Of a DNA stretch of 64,000 nucleotides, positions 42,044 to 51,600 are shown in pieces. A model generated the notes under the pieces. That model did no database searches. It saw nothing but the letters and a program-made list of their open reading frames with translations, and was not told where the DNA came from. The stretch is from Eutreptiella sp. 'Long Island Sound 2002' (lineage: Eukaryota; Euglenozoa; Euglenophyceae; Eutreptiales; Eutreptiaceae), in assembly GCA_964036045.1 (NCBI GenBank), contig OZ038392.1, positions 27,458,663-27,522,662 of the forward strand. The letters run 5' to 3'. The position numbers and the translations under genes are program-made. Each line of letters starts with the position of its first letter. Positions within the stretch are counted from its first letter, which is position 1.

Positions 42044-44514
42044 ATGGACACAAAGAAGGAGGACACTGACGTGAGGACGGCGCCTGAGGCACCAGCAATG
42101 CCAGCACCTGGTGAGCCTGGACCAGGACCTAGCGCAGTACCGTCGGTGCCCTTACGTGGGCCAGTGGACGTGGCGGAGGATTCGCTGGAAGGACTTCAGT
42201 CGGCCTTCAGGGCCCTCTCAGTCGAGGAGGTGGACACCCATCCTGTGAAGAGAAAGAGAGAGAGAGAGAGAAGGATGCTGGAGAGAGCATAGCAGACGAA
42301 GGAGAAGACCAAGGGCACGACCCGACGAATGATCCTACCTTCGAGGGCGCACCAAGCGCTGCTGGCCTCCACGCATCACCCTCTCCTACTACCACCACAC
42401 TCCCAACTCCAGACCCAGCCGCCGCAACATCCACACCCATAACCAACCCGCCTATGGCTGAGGGCACAGGCTTTACTGGTATGCCTACCTACCCTGCCTA
42501 TGGTGTGAACCCACCTACCACTGCGTTTCCAGAGGCAACTACTACCAGTGAGCCAGTGGCTTCCAGTTCTGCGCCGCGATGGTATGCGGCTGACTATCAC
42601 CATCCTCTACCCGCTACTGGAGCCTATGTGGATGTTCCTGGGTATGCAACCTTGAGTGGGCTGAGGAGAGGACCTGAGTCATGCGGGAGCAGGAGTAGAG
42701 GATCGGGGAGATCCTCCAACAGGTCCCTGACGCGATCGGAGATCAACGAGGTGCTCCGAGGAGCCACCTCTAAAATTGTGGGCGACCTCACTCAACAGAT
42801 TCGAGATAAACTGGAGCCCCTGATACCGCCCCAAGCGTCACCTACCACGGTGGGAATGTCAACCCATCGAGTACAGGCTAACCACCTGGTGGCAGGGTTG
42901 ACAAACATCCTGGGGAGCTTGAGGAGCCGACCGATGCCGACCCCTGCAGCGATACCAAGAAGCCCTTTCGTACCGAGAACGGCCCAGCCACCCTACAGCC
43001 ACGTGGGGAATTCTACGAGAGCCGAGCTGGACCGGCTGGGGCTGACAGCCGTGAGGGCAATGGTTGACGTGGAGCCCTATGGCTCTAGTGATCTAGGCGG
43101 AGACCCCTCCAATGATGAGCCGCTGTCGATGACTTCTGCTTCGCCCTCGGAGGACGACGACCCTGAGGACCCGGAGAACCCGAGTGGGCGGATGAAGAAG
43201 AAGAAGAGGAAGACCAAGCGCCCTGAGGGACGCAGGTCTCAGGAGGCTAAGGCCATTGCCACCTCCAAGATCGTGGTGAACTTGCCTGAGTTCACAGGCA
43301 AGGACCTCAGGGAGTTCGCTGAGAATTTTCGCCGGTTTCTTTGATTGACAGGCCAAACCCACGCTAGTGGACGGGTCAAGTGCCATCTCCTGCTGTGTTG
43401 CAAGACCAAGTACTTGGAGAAGCAGGTCAAGCAGATCATGACTAAGTCCGCCACCTTTGCCGACGTGTGGGTTTCCATTGGAGAGGCAGTACCCAACCTA
43501 TGAAACCGACCTCTCCATCAGGGCCGAGATCCAGAACCTGCCCATAGTGCCCAACAACCCCAAACCTGGCAGGGTCTCTGAGCTATTGGCTGACCTGGAT
43601 CACTGGGCTGGACGATTGACGCCCGGTTCCTGCAGCAGCGACGACCTGCTTTTCTGGTTGGTGGCTGAGCTCCGTCGAGAGCTGTGGGACGAGTGCCGTT
43701 CAACGGCAGAGCGCAAGGCTAGAGCCCTCCACTACGAGGATCTGTGTGTACTACTTCTGGAGCTGGCGCTGGAGAAAGAAAGCGACCAGCACCTGAACAA
43801 CTACCGTCCTGGAGGTGGAGGCTCTGGAAGCCATAGCAAAGGGTACCAAGGATCCAGACCTAGGCAGGGGACTACCCCCAAACACGCCCGTATCATGGAA
43901 AACGTCAAGGAGCTCTTCTGGTGTGATGCCAGAGACGAGCAGGGCCACCTGCAGCACGCCCCTGACTGCGAGCAGGGAGACTGCTTCGTAGTCCAAGGGA
44001 AGAAGCAGGAGACCAACACCGGCGCCAAGGGGAAGTTGCCGGATCACTACAGGTGTACTATCACCTGTGCCTTCTGTGGGAAGAGGAAGCACTATGAGGA
44101 TGAGTGCTACCACAAGCAGCGCCTGTCGGCGAAGCTGAGGGGTGAGGATCCAGTGGAGTCAAAGGCAAAGGCAACGACTCCGGCAAGGGCAAGTCGAAAG
44201 GACGTGGACAAGGGCAAGACAAGAGTCAAGGTGGACGAGGAGGAGGCGCTAACCGCCAGCCAGACAAGGACAACAAGAACCCGGACAAGAACGGAGGCAA
44301 CCCCAACCCTAATCCAGGGGGGAACTCCGAGCCCTCTGGAGGACAGTCTGGTCCCACCACACGCTCGCAGACGCAGGCCCAACGAGAACAAGGGGCTAAG
44401 CGTGAGCACGAAGGTGGTGATGACGGCAACGCTAAGAAGAGAAGCCGTTTCATGAGGATGGCCCGCAAATTGCGGAACAAGGGGTTTGAGGTGACCTGTC
44501 CCGCGGAGTTCTGA
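42044..44514 (+). pseudogene. E1 gag, broken
   Basis: ATG at 42044. The frame is lost after an AGAGAG run (stop 42290-42292), regained in another frame (to 43344), stopped by TGA at 43342-43344 where E2 has CGA, and shifted again by an extra base near 43478. It keeps the capsid-like core (VVNLPEFTGKDLREFAENF, RAEIQNLPIV, RELWDECRSTAERKARALH) and a CX2CX4HX4C knuckle (CAFCGKRKHYEDEC). The gag stop is TGA at 44512-44514 followed by CGG, as in E2. At the early junction where E2 has a 1-base loss (47017), E1 still reads LTNILGS in frame. Confidence 0.85.
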
Positions 44515-45256
44515 CGGGGACGCTCCGGTGGGGCCCTGGACTTGGTGTTCTGGGTACGTATCCGACTAGGGGGACGTGAATACCTGGGGGTATTGGACAC
44601 TGGGGCCACCATATCTATAGTGGCCAAGAAAATTTTACCTTGTGGGAGCCTGAAGAACACCATGACCACCGCGGCTATACGAATGGGGGATGGGCATGTG
44701 GTGCACAGCTGCGGGGACTGTGACGTGGAGGTACCTATGGGCTCCCGAACGATCGCCCATCGGTTCTATGTGATGGACACTGAAGCCTTCGACTTTGTAT
44801 TGGGGACTGACTTCTTCGTGCAGCACTCCCAGATACAATCCCTGACGCTGCAAGCGCCCTACCTCCTCTACGTGGACCACGGCGAGGGCAGAGAGTCCGT
44901 GCCACTGGAGCAGTCTGAGCACACTTCGAGCTACCTGAGGGTATCGAAGGAGGAGTGCTCGAACATGATGGCGGCGTCAAAAACTGAGGACTATCAACTA
45001 TTGGGGGAAGTCCTAGACCAAGGTCTGAAGGAGTTGGGTTACTCTAGAGAAGACCTGAGTGTGGAGTTGTTCGCCAGCGACAAGCAACATGTCCTGGACC
45101 TTTACTGCAGCAAGGGGAAGAACTGCAGCTACAAATTTTACTGGCCCTCTTTCGGGATGGCCTACGGGAACCCCAGGTTCAGTGAACTGGGGAAGGTCTT
45201 GACCAAGGTGGCCTTGGAACGTTCCCGTATGGTCCTGTGTTCCCCCGATTGGGGAG
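44515..45256 (+). pseudogene. E1 pol, first part (protease and ELFAS domain)
   Basis: In frame with the gag TGA at 44512. Protease active site LDTGATISIVAKK near 44597. Then VVHSCGDCDVEVPMGSRTIA, FVLGTDFF, and the ELFASDKQHVLDLY to VLCSPDWG domain. It is cut by the insertion of E2 after GATTGGGGAG. The gene resumes at 56656. Confidence 0.9.
45252..45256 (+). repeat. Target duplication of E2, left copy
   Basis: GGGAG, repeated at 56651-56655. Intact E2 pol has one copy at the equivalent place (GATTGGGGAGCCC). Confidence 0.9.
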
Positions 45257-46054
45257 AGTAAGAAAAAGTGCTTTTCCATTGCTTTGAGGCATACTCTAGT
45301 TGTATTAGAGATGCACTGAGCATCCATGCATTTTAATCTTAGTATTGGTCTAACCAAAACTGGTGATAACACATTTTGACCTATGGAACCAAACACCCAA
45401 TCAGGATATGGAGTGGACCTCTCAATCCCCTTTCAATGTGAAGTAAAACATCTTTTCCTGAGTTGACTGAGCACTGACATACCTAAGGTAGAGCCTATGA
45501 ATTTATCTATGTTTTTCCATGAATACTTATCTGCCCTAGTGGTATGCACCATAGGGGGCTAGGCACCTCTTTTTGAGAGGTCCTGGGTTCAATTCCTGGT
45601 CAGCCTAGCTAGGTAGGAAGATCCCATGTGACATGGCAGTGACCTCATCGCCACATACCATGCCACCTCAGCACATATGGGACCCAAATCAAAGAGTGCA
45701 CATCTCCTAAGATGGCACTATGGAGAGAGAGTGATCCTGAGGCAGTTTTCTAACTCTTTTCTTAAAACATTTCAGCTATCTTTGTGAATATGCATTCATT
45801 TGTAACCTGAGCTGTAGTTTCTGTGAATATCCAATCATCTTTCACTGTTTACACTGCAGCCCTTCATGCTTTGATCCTGAATTACCTTCTCCTTGCATAC
45901 TATTGGCTTGGGCTATCCTGGATTGAGTTGGCTTTACTGTATTTCAACAAACAAAAGCTTTTCATCATCCAAAACCAGCAGCAGGACACCCTACAGCAAC
46001 AACAAGCAGCAGGAGGAGCAAAAACACAGTGCTGAAAACACTATAAACTTTTCT
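45257..46054 (+). repeat. 5' LTR of E2
   Basis: Termini AGTAAGAAAAAG and AAACTTTTCT. Holds the tRNA-like segment at 45524-45617, whose T-arm pairs through G-U wobbles (CTGGG/CCTGG). Confidence 0.93.
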
Positions 46055-46069
46055 GGTAGCAAGAGGCAG
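46054..46069 (+). other. Primer binding site of E2
   Basis: TGGTAGCAAGAGGCAG, as in E1, starting at the last LTR base. Confidence 0.65.
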
Positions 46070-46152
46070 CCTGTCTCTGTGCACCGGCAGCGACCCCGCG
46101 CCGTACAACCAGTGCTCCGAGCAGGCAAACATAAGCAGAAGGGCGGATTAAG

Positions 46153-48653
46153 ATGGATCCAGGAAGAGTGGACGCCGATGTGAACACAGCGCCAGCGCCT
46201 GAGGCACCGGCAAGGCCGGCGCCTGACGCTGTACCTTCGGTGGAGCCCTTACATGGGCCAGTGGATACGGCGGAGGACTCCCTGGATGGCCTCCAGACGG
46301 CCTTCGGGGCCCTGACGGTCAAGGAAGTGGTCTCTCAACCTCAGCCTGTGAAGAGGAAGAGAGGGAACGAGAGCGAGAAGGATGCTGGAGAAGGAGCAGA
46401 CGAAGGAGAGGAGCAAGGGCAAGACCCGACGGATGTCCCTACCTTCGAAGGCGCACCAAGCGCTTCTGGCCTCCATGCATCACCCTCTCCCATAACCACC
46501 ACACTCCCAGCTGCCGCTACATCCACTTCCACAACCAACCCGCCTATGGCAGAGGGCACAGGCTTTACTGGCATGCCTCACTACCCCGCCTATGGCATGG
46601 GCCCACCTACCACTGCGCTCCTTGAGGCAACTACTGCCAGTGAGCCGGTGGCTTCCAGCTGTGCGCCGCGTTGGTATGCGGCTGACCATCCCCATCCACT
46701 CCACGCCACTGGAACCTACATGGAAGTTCCTGGGTATGCTCCTGGGTGTGCACCTGGGTATGCACCCCGGAGTGGGTTGAGGAGAGGACCAGAGTCTCTG
46801 GGAGGCAGGAGTAGAGGATCGGGGAGATCCTCCAACAGGTCCCTGACGCGGTCGGAGATCAATGAGGTGCTCCGAGGAGCCACTTCGCAGATTGTGAGCG
46901 ACCTCACGCAAGAGATCAGGGAGAAACTGCAGCCCCTGATGATCCCGTCCCATGCGTCACCTACGACGGTGGGAATGTCACCCCACCGAGTACAGGCTAA
47001 CCACCTGGCGGCAGGGTGACAAATACCCTGGGGAGCCTGAGGAGCCGACCGACGCCGACTCCTGCAGCAGTACCGAGAAGTCCATTCGTCCCGAGGACAG
47101 CCCAGCCGCCCTACAGTCACGTGACGAACTCGACGAGGGCCGAGCTGGACCAGCTGGGGCTGACAGCCCTAAGGGCTATGGTGGACGTGGAGCCTTATGG
47201 CTCCAGTGATCTAGGCGGAGACCCCTCCGATGATGGGCCGCCGTCGATGACTTCTTCTTCGCCATCGGATGACGAAGACCCTGAGGACCCCGAGGACCCC
47301 AAGGGTAAGAAGAAGAAGAAGAAGAAGAAGAAGACCCGACGCCCTGAAGGACGCCGAGCTCAGGAGGCGAAGGCTATTGCCACCTCCAAGATAGTGGTGA
47401 ACCTGCCTGAATTTACAGGCAAGGACCTCAGCGAGTTCGCTGAGAACTTTGGCCGGTTCCTACGACTGACCGGCCAAACCCACGCGAGTGGGCGAGTGAA
47501 GTGCGACCTGCTCCTGCAGTGCTGCAAGACGAAGTACCTGGAGAAGCAGGTCAGGCAGATCGTCACTAACTCCGCCACCTTTGCCGATGTGTTGGTTGCC
47601 CTGGAGAGGCAGTACCCAACCTACGAGACCGACCTCTCCATCAGGGCCGAGATCCAGAACCTGCCCGTCCTGCCCAACAACCCCAAACCCGGCAGGGTCT
47701 CCGAGCTGTTGGCGGACCTGGACCACTGGGCTGGACGACTGACGCCCGGTTCCTACAGCAGCGACGACCTGCTGTTTTGGTTGTGCTCCAAGCTCCCCCG
47801 AGAGCTATGGGACGAGTGCCGTCTGACGGCTGAGCGCAAGGCTAGATCCCTCCGCTACGAGGATCTATGCGTGCTGCTCCTGGAGATGGCGCTGGAGAAG
47901 GAGAGCGACCAGCACCTGAACCACTACCGTCCTGGTGGTGGAGGTTCTGGAGGCAAAGGGTACCAAGGGTCCCGACCTGGGCAGGGGACTACCCCCAAAC
48001 ACGCCCACGCCCGCCTAATGGAGAACGTGAAGGAGCTATTCTGGTGTGATGCCAGAGATGAGCAGGGCCACCTGCAGCACGCCTCTGACTGCGAGCAGCG
48101 AGACTGCTTCGTTGTCCAGGGGAAGCAGCAGGAAAAGATCACCGGCGCCAAAGTGAAGCTGCCGGATCATTACCGCTGCACCATCACGTGTGCATTCTGC
48201 GGTAAGCGGAAGCACTATGAGGACGAGTGCTACCATAAGCAACGCCTATCGGCGAAGCTTAAGGGGGAAGATCCTGGCAAAAGCTCAGGCAAAGGTGGAG
48301 GCAAGGCCAAAGGCAACGACTCCGGCAAGGGCAAGTCGAAAGGACGTGGTCAAGGTGGTCAAGACAAGGGCCAAGGCGGACGAGGAGGAGGCGCTAACCG
48401 CCAGAACGACAACAAGAACAAGGACAAGAACGGAGGTAACCCCAACCCTAATCCAGGGGGGAACTCCGAGCCCTCTGGAGGGCAGTCTGGACCTACCACT
48501 CGCTCACAGACGCAGACCCAGCAAGAACAAGGAGCCAAGCGTGAGCATGAAGGTGGTGATGACGGCAACGCCAAGAAGAGAAGCCGTTTCATGAGGATGG
48601 CCCGCAAATTGCGGAACAAGGGGTTCGAGGTGACCTGTCCCGCGGAATTCTGA
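46153..48653 (+). pseudogene. E2 gag with one frameshift near 47017
   Basis: ATG at 46153 (MDPGRVDADVNTAPAPEAPA). The first frame ends in TGA at 47017-47019. The second frame is open from 47016 to TGA at 48651-48653. E1 has GGGTTGAC where E2 has GGGTGAC, so one T was lost. Order: a Pro/Ala/Thr-rich N part, a basic nuclear-type stretch (KGKKKKKKKKKTRR), a Gag capsid-like core (VVNLPEFTGKDLSEFAEN … RELWDECRLTAERKAR), a CX2CX4HX4C zinc knuckle (48189-48230) and a Gly/Lys-rich tail (GKGKSKGRGQGGQDKGQGGR) with RNA-binding look. The final stop is UGA followed by CGG, and pol continues in the same frame. Gag would build the cytoplasmic particle. Confidence 0.85.
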
Positions 48654-48656
48654 CGG
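48651..48656 (+). promoter_or_regulatory. Probable stop-codon readthrough site TGA-CGG between gag and pol
   Basis: TGA CGG GGA CGC joins gag and pol in one frame with no further stop and no pol AUG nearby. UGA-CGG is a known leaky context (type II readthrough, known from several plant RNA viruses). The same eight codons' layout is kept in E1 (44512-44517). Readthrough would give a small amount of Gag-Pol. Confidence 0.6.
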
Positions 48657-51600
48657 GGACGCTCTGGTGGCACCCAAGACCTGGTGTTTTGGGTACGTAT
48701 CCGACTAGGGGGACGTGAATACCTGGGGGTACTGGATACTGGAGCCACCATATCTATAGTGGCCAAGAAAATTTTACCTTGTGGGAGCCTGAAGAACACC
48801 ATGACCACCGCCGCTATACGGATGGGGGATGGACATGTGGTGCACAGCTGCGGGGACTGCGAAGTGGAGGTACCTATGGGCTCCAGGACTATCGCCCATC
48901 GGTTGTATGTGATGGACACTGATGCCTTCGACTTTGTACTGGGTACTGACTTCTTCTTGCAGCACTCCCAGATACAATCCCTGACGCTGCAAGCGCCCTA
49001 CCTCCTCTACGTGGACCACGGCAGTGGCAGAGAGTCTGTGCCACTGGAGCAGTCGGAACATACCTCGAGTTACCTGAGACTATCGAAGGAGGAGCCCTCG
49101 AACATGATGGCGGCCTCCAAAACTGAGGACTATCTACTATTGGGGGAAGTCCTAGACCAAGGTCTGAAGGAGTTGGGTTACTCTCGAGAAGACCTAAGTG
49201 TGGAGCTGTTCGCCAGCGACAAGCAGCATGTACTGGACCTATACTGCAGCAAGGGGAAGAACTGCAGCTACAAATTTTACTGGCCCTCTTTCGGGATGGC
49301 CTACGGGAACCCCAGATTCAGTGAACTGGGGAAGGTGCTGACCAAGGTGGCCTTGGAACGTTCCCGTATGGTCCTGTGTTCCCCCGATTGGGGAGCCCAT
49401 GGGGGCAACGAGTACTGGCGAACCCTCCTTGACAAGCTGACTATCAGCTCTGTGCGGTTACCTGATGAGCCCATCTACGTGCCTCTGGGACGCAAGACGC
49501 CCATTGGGAAGCCCGGATGGGGGAGTATGCTCAGCATGGTGGACGGAGGTCTTACCACCATCCCCTGGGAAGACCTGGACCCTACTCTGGTCCAGGCTAT
49601 ACAACGACAAAGCGATGGACTCGCCTTGGGTGACTTGAAGGATCGCCTACGACCTCAAGATGCTGTTGAAACTACACCCGGAGGAGATGAGTACGTCGTG
49701 ACTGACACCAACGCCCCCAACTCTCCCTGTCATGTACCTGTTCCTGATGGAGTCTCTGAGTGTGGACTATCTGAGCTACCTAGCTCTATCCACTCAGACG
49801 ACGAAACTGAGCACGACGCCTTCTTCGTGCAGACTGCGGTGGAAGAAGTGGAGAACGCCGAGTACGTCGCCCCACTAAAACCCCTACTCTCCATGAGGGT
49901 GGAAGACCCCGTGGATGAAGAGCTGGACCCTCGATCCAGGCTCAGGGAGTATGTGGATTCCAAGAGGAGGTTGGTGGCGAAAAAGCTATGCTACGCGAAG
50001 CCTACCCGCAGCTCGTGGCCACTGAAGGAAGGACGTATGGGAGACCTATCCCAATTGAAGGAGGACCTCGAACAGAAGATCACCACCTGGCAAAGGGAGG
50101 TAGATCTCAAGCTCATGAAGAGTGTATGGGGTGCCCATGTAAGGACCCCAGAGGAGGACGACCTCTCGGAGGAATGTGTATGTGAACCCCCTCGAGCGTG
50201 CCTATGTTGCCATCGTCCACCGGAGATGGTTGAGCAAGACCTTCTGTATGCCTACCAAGGGCTGAAGGATGCTACCGCGGGCGAAGAGTCGGTGGAGGAC
50301 CACCTCCCGACGTCTACTCAAGGGGCAAGCAACTTACACTCCGACGAGGACATGGAGGACAAGATCAAGGTACTGGACCCGCGGGTACAAAAGCTGATAA
50401 GGACCTATCTGGAGGTGTTCGGAGAACTACCCCCTCCAGCCTCATGCGACAAGCTGGTACAGATGGACCTCAAGCTGAAACCCGAGTTCGTGGGTCACAA
50501 GATCCGGAGGAGACCCTATCCAGCTCCTAAAGAGCAGGCCGACGAGATTGAGCGACAGATACAAGAATGTATCGACGCTGGCCTAGTCCTGGAGTACAAG
50601 GACGGGGACTACCCCCTACACTGCAGCCCCTGTTTCCTGGTGGCTAAACCTGGGTCTACAGCCAAACGGCTGGTAGTGGACTATGGAGAGCTGAACAAGA
50701 AGACGTTGAACCACTCAGGGTCCATTCCCAATATGGAGTCTACCCTGGAGAAGATAGCCTCCTGTCGCTACAAGACCAAGATGGACAAGCGAAGTGGATT
50801 CTGGCAAGTGGACCTGACGCCCAACGCGCAGGAACTACTGGCCTTCATCACCCCTCAGGGGAGGGTATTCAAGTGGAAGGTCATGCCGTTTGGCGTGGCT
50901 AACGCACCCGCTCTGTTCCAAGAGCTGATGAACAAGATCTTGTCCATCCTACGAAGGAGACCTAAGGTGCAGGAGCTCATATCCCGTGGGGCCCAGATGG
51001 AGGCTCACATCGACGATGTATGCCTCGGGACCAATACCCAGGAGGATCACCTAATCCTCTTGGGTGAGTTCTTTGCGGTCTGCCAGGAGAACCACACACG
51101 ACTCAAGCTGGAGAGGTGTGAGTTCATGCAGGAGACCATGCAGTACCTGGGGTTTGACGTTGGCTATGGGTGGTGGACCCCAGCGGCCTCTAAGGCCAAA
51201 CCCCTGATGGATGCCAAGGTACGACACGAAGACCCCAAGAAAGGACTTCATGATGTACGCAGTTTCATTGGGGCGTGCAACTTCTATCGCCGCCACATCA
51301 AAAACTTCACCCACACCAGCGCTGTACTGACTGACTTGATCAAGAAGAGTACTACCTGGCGCTGGGGCCCACAAGAGCAACAAGCGTTTGACGAGCTCAA
51401 AGACAAGGTAGCCAACGCTAAGTGCTTGGGCGTGCCTAGGGCACAAGGGGAGATTATCCTGGTGACCGACGCCAGCAATGTGGGCGGTGGTGGAACGTTG
51501 TTCCAATGGCAAGCACTAGAGAAGGAGGAGTTCGACTCGGCCATTTCCCAATGGGGGACGGAAGGTCTCAACCAAGATGGAATCCTCAAGCACAGCTACC

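Noticed and set aside
46990-47025. Programmed frameshift in E2 gag
   Set aside because: No slippery heptamer is present, and the E1 copy is in frame with one extra T, so a simple deletion explains it.
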